From Halobellus litoreus (GTDB lineage Archaea; Halobacteriota; Halobacteria; Halobacteriales; Haloferacaceae), in assembly GCF_024464595.1 (NCBI RefSeq), contig NZ_JANHAW010000001.1, positions 1,071,083-1,135,082 on the forward strand: a stretch of DNA of 64,000 nucleotides. The letters run 5' to 3'. Shown in pieces: positions 26,507-35,418 of the stretch. The translations under genes were made by a program, and so were the position numbers. The notes under the pieces were generated by a model. That model saw only the letters and a program-made list of their open reading frames with translations, was not told the DNA's origin and ran no database searches. How positions within the stretch are numbered: position 1 is the first letter of the stretch; each line of letters opens with the position of its first letter.

Positions 26507-28333
26507 ATGACCGACTACTTCGAGATCCACGGGCGCGACGGGGCCGCCCGGCTCGGGGAACTCCGGCTCTCGGATCCGCTGACGACGCCCGCGCTCGTCG
26601 ACGACAGCATCGACGACGGCGGCAGCCTCTGGACGGGGGAGCGGGACGTCCCCAAGGGGTATCGAGAGATCCTGACGGTGCTTCCCCACCGTGCGTTCCC
26701 GGCCGGGACCGACGAGCGCGTGCAGGAGACGTTCGCCGTCGACTACCCCGACGTGGACTACCCGAGCGCGGCGGTCGTGACCGCCGAAACCGCCGCAGAC
26801 TACGGCTCCGACGCCTACGTGCTCTCGGACGCACAGGGGTTCGTCGGCCACGCCGCTGCGTTCCGCGAGGAGATCATCGCCGCGCGGGAGGCGCTCCCCG
26901 CCGACACGGCGCTGTATCTCTCCGGCGTCGCGACGCCGCGAAACGCCGCGACGCTGGTGTACGCCGGCGTCGACCTCCTCGACGCGAAGCGGGCGCGCGT
27001 CCGCGGTCTGGAGGGCTTCTATCTCACCTCGGAGGGCGAGTACTTCCTCGAGGATCTGGAGGAACTGCCGTGCACCTGTCCGGCGTGCCAGGGCAAGCGT
27101 CTCGATATCGATCCCGACGCGGCCGACACCAACGCCGCGCGCGCCGCCGCGTTCGACCGCGAGGACTGCGCCGACCACAACGAGTACGCGCTGGAGTCAG
27201 AACTGGCGACGATTCGCCGACGGATCCGCGACGGCCGCCTCCGCGACTACGTCGAGGGACAGGCGCGGCACGACCAGTGGCTCACGGCGGCGTTCCGCGA
27301 GTTCGATCAGCAGTACGAGTACCTCGAGGAGCGCACGCCGGTCATCCGCGACACCGAACTCACGGCGGCGACCGAAGACACGCTCCGACGCGTGGAGATC
27401 CAGCGCTTCGCGGAACGGGTGACCGAGCGATACCGGAACCGGTTCGACAATCCGCTCGTGCTCGTGCCGTGCTCGGCGACGAAGCCGTACAGCGAATCGC
27501 AGAGCCACGCGCAGTTCCACGACGCGATTCAGTACCGCGGCCATCAGGTCTCGATGACCTCGCCCATCGGCGTCGTCCCGATGGAACTGGAACTCACTTA
27601 CCCCGCCCAGCACTACGACGCCGTCGTGACGGGCCGGTGGTCCGAAGACGAGAAATCCTTCGTCGCCCGCGTGCTCCGGCGGTACCTCGAACGCAACGAG
27701 TACCCGCGCGTGATCGCACACGTCCCCGACGAGGGATACCGCGACATCGTCGAGCGCGTCGAGGCCGACGTCGACCTCGACTTCGAGTACACCGTCGAAG
27801 AGCACCCGACGGCGACGGAGTCGATCGCGAACCTGATGTCGGCGCTCGACGGCGATCTGAAGTACGGGAAACGGAAGCGTCAGCACAACACGATACGAGC
27901 GCTCGCGGACTATCAGTTCGGCCCCGACGCCGGCGACGACCTGTTCGCGGACGTGGAGCTGCGAACCACGAGCCGCTACCCCAAACTCCAGGTCCGAGAC
28001 GGGGGCAGCGAGGGCGACGACGGCGGTCCTGGCGAGCAACTCGCGACGATGGTCCCCCAGTACGGCGTGCTCTCGTTCACGCTCGCCGGCGCGCGCGTCT
28101 GGGCCGAGTCGGACGCGCCGACGAAGCGCGTCGAAATCGACGAGTTCGTCCCGCACGGCAGCGTCCTCGCGCCGGGCGTCGTCGACGCCGACGCTGACAT
28201 CCGGGTCGGCGACGAGGTCGTCGTCGAGGGGCCGAAGGCCTTCGCGGTCGGCCGCGCGCAGATGTTCGGCTCGGAGATGGTCGAGTCGACGCGCGGCGAA
28301 GCGGTGCAGGTCCGACACGTCGAGGAACTGTAG
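26507..28333 (+). CDS. arcS: Archaeosine synthase ArcS (TgtA2)
   Basis: ArcS acts on preQ0-modified tRNA at position 15 to help form archaeosine; it descends from TGT but has lost the TGT active site. The 608-residue protein has a degenerate TGT-like N-terminal half, CTCPACQG zinc ligands, the ArcS-specific motif PCSATKPYS at about 320-330, and a C-terminal PUA domain (EIDEFVPHGSVLAPGVVDAD, VGDEVVVEGPKAFAVGRAQM). Together with TgtA it forms a complete tRNA part of the archaeosine pathway in a 4-kb region. Confidence 0.95.
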   Translation: MTDYFEIHGRDGAARLGELRLSDPLTTPALVDDSIDDGGSLWTGERDVPKGYREILTVLPHRAFPAGTDERVQETFAVDYPDVDYPSAAVVTAETAADYGSDAYVLSDAQGFVGHAAAFREEIIAAREALPADTALYLSGVATPRNAATLVYAGVDLLDAKRARVRGLEGFYLTSEGEYFLEDLEELPCTCPACQGKRLDIDPDAADTNAARAAAFDREDCADHNEYALESELATIRRRIRDGRLRDYVEGQARHDQWLTAAFREFDQQYEYLEERTPVIRDTELTAATEDTLRRVEIQRFAERVTERYRNRFDNPLVLVPCSATKPYSESQSHAQFHDAIQYRGHQVSMTSPIGVVPMELELTYPAQHYDAVVTGRWSEDEKSFVARVLRRYLERNEYPRVIAHVPDEGYRDIVERVEADVDLDFEYTVEEHPTATESIANLMSALDGDLKYGKRKRQHNTIRALADYQFGPDAGDDLFADVELRTTSRYPKLQVRDGGSEGDDGGPGEQLATMVPQYGVLSFTLAGARVWAESDAPTKRVEIDEFVPHGSVLAPGVVDADADIRVGDEVVVEGPKAFAVGRAQMFGSEMVESTRGEAVQVRHVEEL

Positions 28334-28506
28334 TCGTCCCGGATCCGGCGGGGGTTTCCCGAGGGAACCTCCGATCCTCGACCGCGCCGATCACCCTCAC
28401 GTCGGCGTCGATAGCCAGTCCCGCCGGAGAGGGCCGTATCGCCCCCGAGAACGGTACCGCTCGACAAGACGAGAGTATTTACCCGACGGGGACGCTATCG
28501 CGAGTG

Positions 28507-29637
28507 ATGTCGGACTCCGGGCTCTCTGCGGGTACCGCGCGAAAAGAGCTGTACGAAGTGATGCGGCTCGATCTCCCGTTCGAGGAGAAGGCGACACGGG
28601 CGCTCTCGGTCGGCGAACGCTTTCTGGGCGTCGACAACGGTCACGTGACGCGTATCGATCCCGAGAGCAACTACTGGCAGGCGGTCGCCAGCACGGACCC
28701 GCCAGACGGGTCGTTTCCAGCGGGGTTGGTAACCGACTTCGACGCGACGTACTGTCGGCGAGCGATCGAGAGCGGCGGTTCGCTCGCGCTTTCGGACGCG
28801 CCCGAAGCGGGGTGGGGTGACGACCCGGCCTTCGAGGCGCACGGACTCCACTGTTATCACGGCACCCCGCTCGTCGTCGACGGCGACCTCTACGGGACCG
28901 TCTGCTTCGTCTCCGAGGCACCCAGAGAACGGCCGTTCAGCGAGGTCGAGACGACGTTCGCGGAACTCCTGGCGCGGATGCTGGAGCGCGAACTCGAACG
29001 GCGACAGATGACGGCGACGATCGAGCGCTACGAGGAGTTTGCGAGCGTCCTCTCGCACGACCTCCGAAACCCGCTGAACGTCGCCCAGGGACGCGTCGAC
29101 CTCGAGCGGAGCGAGCGGGAGAGCGAGAACCTGGCGGTCGTGGCACGGTCGCTGGATCGCATCGAATCGATCATCGCCTCGGTTCTCAGGGTGGCGCGGG
29201 AGGGGCGCGACATCGACGCGACGTCGGTCGTCTCGCTGTCGACGCTTGCCGAGCGGTGCTGGGAGTCGATCGATGTCGCCGACGCGACGCTCGTCGTCGA
29301 CGAGGAGTTCACCTTCCGCGCCGACGCCGAGCGGGTCCGCGGCATCTTCGAGAACCTGTTTCGGAACGCGGTCGAACACGGCGGCGACGACGTCACGATC
29401 CGGGTGGGTCCGCTCGACGGCGGCGAGGGGTTCTACGTCGAAGACGACGGGCCGGGGATCCCGGAGTCCGACCGCGAGACCGTCTTCGACCCCGGCTACA
29501 CGACTGGCCGGGAGGGCGTCGGCCTGGGGCTGTCGATCGTCGAGGGCGGCGTGGAAGCGCACGGCTGGCGCATCGAGGCGACCGACGCCGAGACCGGCGG
29601 GGCCCGCTTCGAGATCAGAGACGTCATCCCGGCCTGA
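28507..29637 (+). CDS. GAF-domain sensor histidine kinase
   Basis: The 376-residue soluble protein starts at ATG 28507 (a GTG one codon upstream is the alternative). A GAF-type sensor region spans about 20-160 and includes CFVSEAPRERPFSEVE at its end. The dimerisation/phosphorylation helix has SVLSHDLRNPLN, with the histidine phospho-acceptor. The ATP-binding domain shows NLFRNAVEHG (N box), VEDDGPGIPES (G1) and GVGLGLSIVEGG (G2). No response regulator gene is adjacent, which is common in haloarchaea, so the output is unknown. Confidence 0.93.
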   Translation: MSDSGLSAGTARKELYEVMRLDLPFEEKATRALSVGERFLGVDNGHVTRIDPESNYWQAVASTDPPDGSFPAGLVTDFDATYCRRAIESGGSLALSDAPEAGWGDDPAFEAHGLHCYHGTPLVVDGDLYGTVCFVSEAPRERPFSEVETTFAELLARMLERELERRQMTATIERYEEFASVLSHDLRNPLNVAQGRVDLERSERESENLAVVARSLDRIESIIASVLRVAREGRDIDATSVVSLSTLAERCWESIDVADATLVVDEEFTFRADAERVRGIFENLFRNAVEHGGDDVTIRVGPLDGGEGFYVEDDGPGIPESDRETVFDPGYTTGREGVGLGLSIVEGGVEAHGWRIEATDAETGGARFEIRDVIPA

Positions 29638-29716
29638 GCGTCTCGCCTCGCCCGGGCCGTCGCCGGGCAGAAGTCGGCAGCGGAGCCTTTTGTCGTCGGC
29701 GTCTGTGAGAAGCGGT

Positions 29717-30232
29717 ATGGTACTCCTTTCTGTCGGGGTCGCCGTCGGCGTGGTTACCGTCCTCGTGGGCGTGAGCGCGTTCTTTTCGAGCAGCGAGACG
29801 GCCATCTTCACGCTCCCTGAATCGTGGTTCGAGTCGTCCTCGTCCTCGGACGACGCCCGGTTCGCGACGCTTCGGGGGCTCCGAGACGACCCGCATCGAC
29901 TGCTGGTGACGCTTCTGGTCGGGAACAACGTCGTCAACGTGGCGATCGCGAGCATCACCACGCTGGTCTTCACCGAACACCTGCCGGCCGGGGTCGCCGT
30001 GTCGGCGTCGACCGTGGTCGCGAGCGCAGTCGTCCTGATATTCGGCGAGATCGTCCCGAAGTCTTACGGCCTGGGCCACGCCGAATCCTGGGCGCTCAGC
30101 GTCGCCCGGCCGATCCAGGTCGTCGGGCGAGTCCTCCTCCCGCTCGTGGTGCTTTTCGACTGGATCACGCGACAGTTGAACGACGCCATCGGCGGCGAAC
30201 CGCGGATCGAAAAGACGCACGTCGACGAGTGA
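29717..30232 (+). CDS. DUF21 (CNNM transmembrane) protein
   Basis: The 171-residue protein has three to four hydrophobic segments. The DUF21 hallmarks are FFSSSETAIFTLPESW near the N-terminus, LLVTLLVGNNVVNVAIASI and LIFGEIVPKSYGLGHAE, matching the transmembrane part of CNNM/CorC magnesium transport-related proteins. The CBS pair and CorC domain of full-length members are absent: the frame ends with a short charged tail (EKTHVDE). The short form may be complete, because the tail looks natural and no CBS remnant follows before the next gene. Confidence 0.85.
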   Translation: MVLLSVGVAVGVVTVLVGVSAFFSSSETAIFTLPESWFESSSSSDDARFATLRGLRDDPHRLLVTLLVGNNVVNVAIASITTLVFTEHLPAGVAVSASTVVASAVVLIFGEIVPKSYGLGHAESWALSVARPIQVVGRVLLPLVVLFDWITRQLNDAIGGEPRIEKTHVDE

Positions 30233-30305
30233 CGCGGGGAGTCGCAATCGCGTCCGCGCGCCGTCGGCGGAACGTTGATTTCGCGGCGGCGAGTATCTCG
30301 AACGG

Positions 30306-31202
30306 ATGAGACAGTCGTTCCTTACCGATTTCCGCAACCCGGAACATACCGGCGAAAACCGCTGTTGGCCGTGTACCGCGGTCAACGTCGCGATCGTCGG
30401 CGTCGCCTCGGCGGTGCTGTTCCCGGTCTCGCCGGTCCTGTCGGTCGTGGCCGCGGCAGTCGGGCTGCTTCTCGTCGTCGTCCGGGGATACGTGATCCCG
30501 GGTACGCCCCGGTTCGCGCCGCGCCTCGTCGCGCGGCTCCCCGGCGGCGACGCGCTGTTCCACGACGCCCCCGAGGAACCGTCCGGGTCGCTGAGTCCCG
30601 ACGGGGGCGCGTCAGAGTCGGACCGCGCGGTCGGCGGCGGGGAACCCGCGGGTGACGACCCGCCCGGCCACGCCGACGAGTCGGCCGAGTCGCCGGACCG
30701 CGGCGTGCTCCTCGAACGACTCGTCGAGGCGGGCGTACTCGACGACGACGGGGAGCGGGTCGCGCCGACCGCGGCGTTCGAGGAGCGGTGGCACGCGGAG
30801 ATGGCCGAACTGCGCGACGCGGATACCGAGGCCTTGGCCGATGCAGCCTTGGAGATCTCGCCGGCGACGGAGTCGCACGCGGTTCGACAGGACGGCCAAG
30901 AGTGGGTGGCGCTCTCGTCGGGTGCCGAGCACGCGATCGAGGAGACGTGGCTCACCCGACCGATCGCCATCGCGGAGATCGGCGGCGGCCGCGCGGCCGC
31001 GGACTTCGTCGACGACGACGAGACCGCGCTCGCGGCGGCACAGACGTGTCGGATGTTCCTGGAAGACTGCCCCGACTGCGGGACCGAACTCGAACGCGGG
31101 GACGACGCGTCCTGCTGCGGCGGGTATCACGGCTCCGGTGGGGTCCCCTCGGAGACGCTCTTTTGCCCGTCCTGTGAGGCCCGGGTCTACACTTTCGAGT
31201 GA
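30306..31202 (+). CDS. Haloarchaeal membrane protein with a C-terminal zinc ribbon, function unknown
   Basis: The 298-residue protein begins MRQSFLTDFRNPEHTGENRCWPCTAVN, with CWPC close to a pair of membrane helices (about 28-65). An acidic disordered linker follows (about 85-125), then a helical soluble domain (GVLLERLVEAGVLDDDGERVAPT to ISPATESHAV). The protein ends in a zinc ribbon with CPDCG and CPSCEARVYTFE. I do not recognise the family. The PEHTGENRC WPCT start looks conserved, and the two Cys pairs suggest metal binding on the cytoplasmic face. It appears to be monocistronic. Confidence 0.82.
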   Translation: MRQSFLTDFRNPEHTGENRCWPCTAVNVAIVGVASAVLFPVSPVLSVVAAAVGLLLVVVRGYVIPGTPRFAPRLVARLPGGDALFHDAPEEPSGSLSPDGGASESDRAVGGGEPAGDDPPGHADESAESPDRGVLLERLVEAGVLDDDGERVAPTAAFEERWHAEMAELRDADTEALADAALEISPATESHAVRQDGQEWVALSSGAEHAIEETWLTRPIAIAEIGGGRAAADFVDDDETALAAAQTCRMFLEDCPDCGTELERGDDASCCGGYHGSGGVPSETLFCPSCEARVYTFE

Positions 31203-31301
31203 GGTCCGGCGGAGCGCTTCCAAGTAGGACCCAACGGAACGTCTCCGGGTAGGACCCGACGGAGCGTCTCCGAGTGGGATCCCACGGAACCCCGCCGCTA
31301 T
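31203..31301. repeat. 25-bp tandem repeat, four degenerate units
   Basis: The units at 31203-31226, 31227-31251, 31252-31276 and 31277-31301 follow the pattern GGACCCRACGGARCGTCTCCGRGTA. They fill the gap between the zinc-ribbon membrane protein and the convergent GH13 gene. A terminator or protein-binding role is possible, but no stem-loop stands out. Confidence 0.8.
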
Positions 31302-31309
31302 CCGATCCG

Positions 31310-32974
31310 CTACGCCGACTGTCCGTACAACCGCGCTTCGTAGGGGCCGAGTTCCAGCGGCCCGTTCGGCTCGGCGGCGACGTCGTCGTAGTTGCCGCAG
31401 AGTAGCGAGGCCTCGGCGTCCAGCGCGTCGAGGTCGGCGGTCGCGGCGCTGTCCGAGAAGTTTATGACGACGACGACCTGGTCGTCGTCCAGCGTCCGCG
31501 TGTACACGAACAGTTGCTCGTCGTCGGGGCGGTGGATGTCGTAGCTCCCGTAGACGAGCGCCTCCCGCTCCCGCCGGAGGTCGATGAGCGCCTCGTAGAA
31601 GGAGAGCACCGACGGCGTGCGTTCGCGCTCGCTGGCGACGTTGATGTCGGCGTAGTTCTCGTTGACCGGGATCCACGGCTCGCCGTCGGTGAACCCGGCG
31701 TGGGCCGTGTCGTCCCACTGCATCGGCGTCCGCGCGTTGTCGCGGGTGCGGTGCTCGACCACGTGCCGGATCGACTCGTAGTCCGCGACGGCCCCGGCCG
31801 CGATCAGTTCCCGGACGTTTCGGACCGTGTCCACGTCGCTGATGTCGTCGAGGCTCTCGAAGGTGCCGTTCGTCATCCCGATCTCCTGGCCCTGGTAGAC
31901 GAACGGCGTCCCGCGGAGCGTCAGGAGGATCGTCGCGAGCGCCGTCGCCGACTCGTAGCGGTAGCGCTCGTCGTCGCCGAACCGGGAGACCGAGCGGGGC
32001 TGGTCGTGGTTCTCGAAGAACAGGCTGTTCCAGTCGAGGCCGCCCTGCCAGCGGTCCAGCGTCTCCTTGAGATCGAGGAGGTCCCAGTCGCCGACGTCCC
32101 AGCGCCCCCGTTCGCCGAAGTCGAGTCCGACGTGCTCGAAGTGGAAGACCAGGTCGAGCGGGCCGTCGGGAGCCGTGTACCGCCGCGCGTGCTCGAGGTC
32201 GAGATTCGGCATCTCGCCGATGGCGACGGCGTCGGTGCCGGCGAACACGTTCTCGTGAATCTCGTCGAGGTACTCGAAGATCCGGGGCCCGTTGACGAAG
32301 TGTTCGCTCCCGGTCCAGTCGTTGCTGGGGTCGCCGTCGGGGAGGCCCTCGGCCTTCGAGAGCAGGTTGACGACGTCCAGTCGGAACCCGTCGATTCCCT
32401 TCTCCAGCCACCAGTTCATCGTGTCGGCCATCGCGTCGCGGACGTCCGGGTTCCGCCAGTTGAGGTCGGGCTGGCTCACGTCGTAGAGGTGGAGGTACCA
32501 CGCCTCGCGCTCGGCGTCGTACTCCCAGGCTGACCCGCCGAAGAACGATTCCCAGTTGTTCGGCGGCTCGTCGGGGTCGCCGTCGCGCCAGATGTAGTAG
32601 TCGCCGTACTCGCCGTCCGGCTCCGATCGCGACCGCTGGAACCACTCGTGGTCGGAGGACGTGTGGTTCGGGACCATATCCATCACGAGTCGGATGTCCC
32701 GTGCGTGGAGTTCCTCGAGCAGTCGGTCCCAGTCGTCCATCGTCCCGAACTCGGGGTAGATCGCGCGGTAGTCGCTGACGTCGTAGCCGTTATCGCGCTG
32801 CGGGGACTGATACACCGGGTTGAGCCAGACGCAGTCGACGCCGAGTCGTTCGAGGTGATCGAGACGGTCGATGACGCCCGGCAAGTCCCCGAACCCGTCG
32901 CCGTCGGCGTCGCTGAAGCTCTTCGGATAGATCTGATAAACGACCGCTTCCTTCCACCAGGTGCGTTCTGTCAT
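31310..32974 (-). CDS. Alpha-glucosidase, glycoside hydrolase family 13 (oligo-1,6-glucosidase type)
   Basis: The 554-residue cytosolic enzyme opens with WWKEAVVYQIYPKSF, the standard start of oligo-1,6-glucosidases. The catalytic residues are visible: nucleophile Asp200 in GFRLDVV, acid/base Glu254 in IGEMP, and stabiliser Asp324 in ENHDQPR. The Val after Asp200 is the residue that, in characterised family members, goes with alpha-1,6 preference. There is no signal peptide. It lies divergently from a GH32 gene and near a GH68 gene, so the likely diet is sucrose, isomaltulose or similar sugars. Confidence 0.93.
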   Translation of the reverse strand: MTERTWWKEAVVYQIYPKSFSDADGDGFGDLPGVIDRLDHLERLGVDCVWLNPVYQSPQRDNGYDVSDYRAIYPEFGTMDDWDRLLEELHARDIRLVMDMVPNHTSSDHEWFQRSRSEPDGEYGDYYIWRDGDPDEPPNNWESFFGGSAWEYDAEREAWYLHLYDVSQPDLNWRNPDVRDAMADTMNWWLEKGIDGFRLDVVNLLSKAEGLPDGDPSNDWTGSEHFVNGPRIFEYLDEIHENVFAGTDAVAIGEMPNLDLEHARRYTAPDGPLDLVFHFEHVGLDFGERGRWDVGDWDLLDLKETLDRWQGGLDWNSLFFENHDQPRSVSRFGDDERYRYESATALATILLTLRGTPFVYQGQEIGMTNGTFESLDDISDVDTVRNVRELIAAGAVADYESIRHVVEHRTRDNARTPMQWDDTAHAGFTDGEPWIPVNENYADINVASERERTPSVLSFYEALIDLRREREALVYGSYDIHRPDDEQLFVYTRTLDDDQVVVVINFSDSAATADLDALDAEASLLCGNYDDVAAEPNGPLELGPYEARLYGQSA

Positions 32975-33243
32975 AGTTGGGAGGTGTAGACGGGGATCCG
33001 ACGGTCCCCCCGGCGTCCGTCTCGTCGACGAGTGCGCGGGCCGGACGCGAAGTCGCGTCGGTCCGCCGAGCCGCCCGGCGAACAGCGAGCGTGAGCGAGG
33101 GAGTCGCCGCCGGATCCCGTTCGTCGTCTCCGATTCCGCCCGTTCCGTATTAACCGTTGTGAGAACTACCCGGCGGCGAGTTAATAATTCGTCGACGGCG
33201 GCGGATGGGTTGCGTTTTTATTCGGTGGCGAAGTAATCTCGGT

Positions 33244-35391
33244 ATGGTTGCGACGCCGGTTCGCGTCGGGTTTGTCGTCGACGGCGGCCCGAGCGATCGA
33301 CAGGAGGCCGCGAGAGCGTGGGCGAGCGCCCGATATCGACTCGACGTGATCGGGACCGACGACCTCGCTCCGTCGATGCCCTACGACGTGATCTGGTGGC
33401 ACACGGACGAGGAACTGCTCGACATCGACGCGACCGTCGCGAGGGCGCTCGAGGAGTACGTCCGCGGCGGCGGCGGCCTCCTCCTCGGCCTCCGGGCGGT
33501 GAGCGCGGTCGAACCGCTCGGGATCGATTCGGTCGCGCCGGACGCCGTCGGCACGAGGAGCGTGTCCGCCCCGACCGGGTTGCTGTGGCGGTCCGTGTAC
33601 GACGACCACCCCGCAGTCGAGGGATTCGACGGCTTGCGGATCCCGATCGCGGACCACGGGACGGTCCCCTTCGCGCGGTACGAGTCGGTCCTCCCCGCGG
33701 AGGGCGAGGTGCTCGCTTCGACCGTCGAGGGCGAGCACGACCGCCCCGTGCAGACGTCGGTGGTCTCGTGGCACCACGGCGACGGCGCGGTGCTTGGAGC
33801 CAGCACGCTGGCGTTCAGGGCCGATCCGGCGCCGGAGTACGCCGCGAACCGCGACCGCGTCGCCGAGGGCTTCGTCGAGTCGCTGGCGGCCGGCCCCGAC
33901 CCCCGGTTCGACCGTCCCACCGACCGGGCCGGCTTCGAACGCCTCCGCGCGCGCCTCCGCGACGACCCGCACCGACCGCGGTACCACGTCACGTCGCCGG
34001 CGAACTGGATCAACGACCCGAACGGGCTCATCGAGCACGAGGGACAGTACCACGTGTTCTACCAGTACAACCCGGCCGGTCCCTACCACCACGCGATCCA
34101 CTGGGGCCACGCCGTCAGCGACGATCTCGTCCACTGGCGGGACGAACCGCTCGCGCTCGCGCCCTCGCCCGACGGCCCCGACCGCGACGGCTGCTGGTCG
34201 GGGTGTGCGATCGACGACGGGGGGGCGCCGACCCTCCTGTACACCGGCGGGCGCGGGCGCAGACAGCTCCCCTGTCTGGCGACCGCGACAGACGGGTCGC
34301 TCCGGTCCTGGATCAAGGACACGGAGAACCCGATCATCGAGGAGGCGCCGACCGACATCGACGTCCTGGAGACCGAACACTGGGAGGCCGAGTTCCGGGA
34401 TCACTGCGTCTGGCGCGAGGACGGCCTGTGGCACCAGATCATCGGGTCGGGCGTCACCGGCGTCGGCGGGACGGCGTTACACTACACCGCCGAGAACCTC
34501 CGCGATTGGACGTACGAAGGACCGCTGCTGGTCGGTGAAGGGCCGGACGCCGGGGCCGTCTGGGAGTGTCCGGAGCTGCTGCGGCTGGGGGAGAAAGAGC
34601 TCCTGCACGTCTCCAACTACGAGACGGTACTGTACTTCGTCGGCGAGCGCCGCGACGGCGGGTTCGAGGTGGAGTCGCGGGGGGTACTGGATCACGGCGA
34701 CTTCTACGCCCCGCAGTCGATGCGGGTGGACGACGGCTACCTGACCTGGGGGTGGCTCCCGGAGGCCCGCGACGACGAGACCCAGTGGGACGCCGGCTGG
34801 TCGGGGGCGCTGTCGGTGCCGCGGCGTATCGAAATCGACGAGTCCGGGGAACTCAGGCAGCGTCCGGCGGCGGAACTGACCGCGTTGCGGGGAACGCAGT
34901 ACGTCGATGGAACGTCTCGGTCACTCCGCGACGAGCGCCAGGAGCTCCCCGCCAGCGGCCGGGCCCTGGAGCTGACGGCGACGATTTCGCTCCGCGACGC
35001 CGACGCCGTGACGCTGTCGGTCTTCGAGTCGCCGGACCGGCGAGAGCGGACCGAGATCAGGTACACGGCCGCGAACGAACTGATCGTGGACCGGTCGAAC
35101 GCCAGCGAGGACCCGCGAGTGCAGAGCGACGAGCAGCGGCTGGAAGTCACGCCGTACGACGAACCGCTGTCGCTGCGGTTGTTCCTCGACGGCTCCGTGA
35201 TCGAGGCGTTCGTCAACGACCGCCACTGCCTGACGAGTCGCGTCTACCCGACGCGGGACGACAGCACCGGGGTCGCGGTCGAAGCCGCGGGCGGGCGCGC
35301 CGAAATCACCGACCTGTCGGTGTGGGAACTCGAGGACGCGTGGTCGGCGAGCGAGGACCGCGCGCCGCGATCGACGGCCCCGACGCGATAA
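33244..35391 (+). CDS. Glycoside hydrolase family 32 beta-fructosidase with an N-terminal ThuA/amidotransferase-like domain
   Basis: The 715-residue protein starts at ATG 33244; a TATA-like TTTTTATTC lies 20-28 nt upstream. Residues 1-215 form an extra domain with a flavodoxin-like pattern (RVGFVVDGGPS, YDVIWWHTDEELL, EEYVRGGGGLLLGL, SVVSWHHGDGAVLGAS). Residues 245-705 are the GH32 five-blade propeller and beta-sandwich. Active-site residues are nucleophile Asp258 in WINDPNG, stabiliser Asp386 in FRDHCVW (most relatives have RDP), and acid/base Glu441 in WECPELL. There is no signal peptide. The likely role is hydrolysis of sucrose or fructans inside the cell. Confidence 0.92.
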   Translation: MVATPVRVGFVVDGGPSDRQEAARAWASARYRLDVIGTDDLAPSMPYDVIWWHTDEELLDIDATVARALEEYVRGGGGLLLGLRAVSAVEPLGIDSVAPDAVGTRSVSAPTGLLWRSVYDDHPAVEGFDGLRIPIADHGTVPFARYESVLPAEGEVLASTVEGEHDRPVQTSVVSWHHGDGAVLGASTLAFRADPAPEYAANRDRVAEGFVESLAAGPDPRFDRPTDRAGFERLRARLRDDPHRPRYHVTSPANWINDPNGLIEHEGQYHVFYQYNPAGPYHHAIHWGHAVSDDLVHWRDEPLALAPSPDGPDRDGCWSGCAIDDGGAPTLLYTGGRGRRQLPCLATATDGSLRSWIKDTENPIIEEAPTDIDVLETEHWEAEFRDHCVWREDGLWHQIIGSGVTGVGGTALHYTAENLRDWTYEGPLLVGEGPDAGAVWECPELLRLGEKELLHVSNYETVLYFVGERRDGGFEVESRGVLDHGDFYAPQSMRVDDGYLTWGWLPEARDDETQWDAGWSGALSVPRRIEIDESGELRQRPAAELTALRGTQYVDGTSRSLRDERQELPASGRALELTATISLRDADAVTLSVFESPDRRERTEIRYTAANELIVDRSNASEDPRVQSDEQRLEVTPYDEPLSLRLFLDGSVIEAFVNDRHCLTSRVYPTRDDSTGVAVEAAGGRAEITDLSVWELEDAWSASEDRAPRSTAPTR

Positions 35392-35418
35392 GAGCGGGGA
35401 TTGCGCCGAATTGCCGCG

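Noticed and set aside
29717-30232. Truncated CNNM/CorC pseudogene
   Set aside because: The CBS and CorC domains are missing, but the frame ends in a natural charged tail and no CBS-like remnant follows; short DUF21-only proteins are plausible as complete genes.
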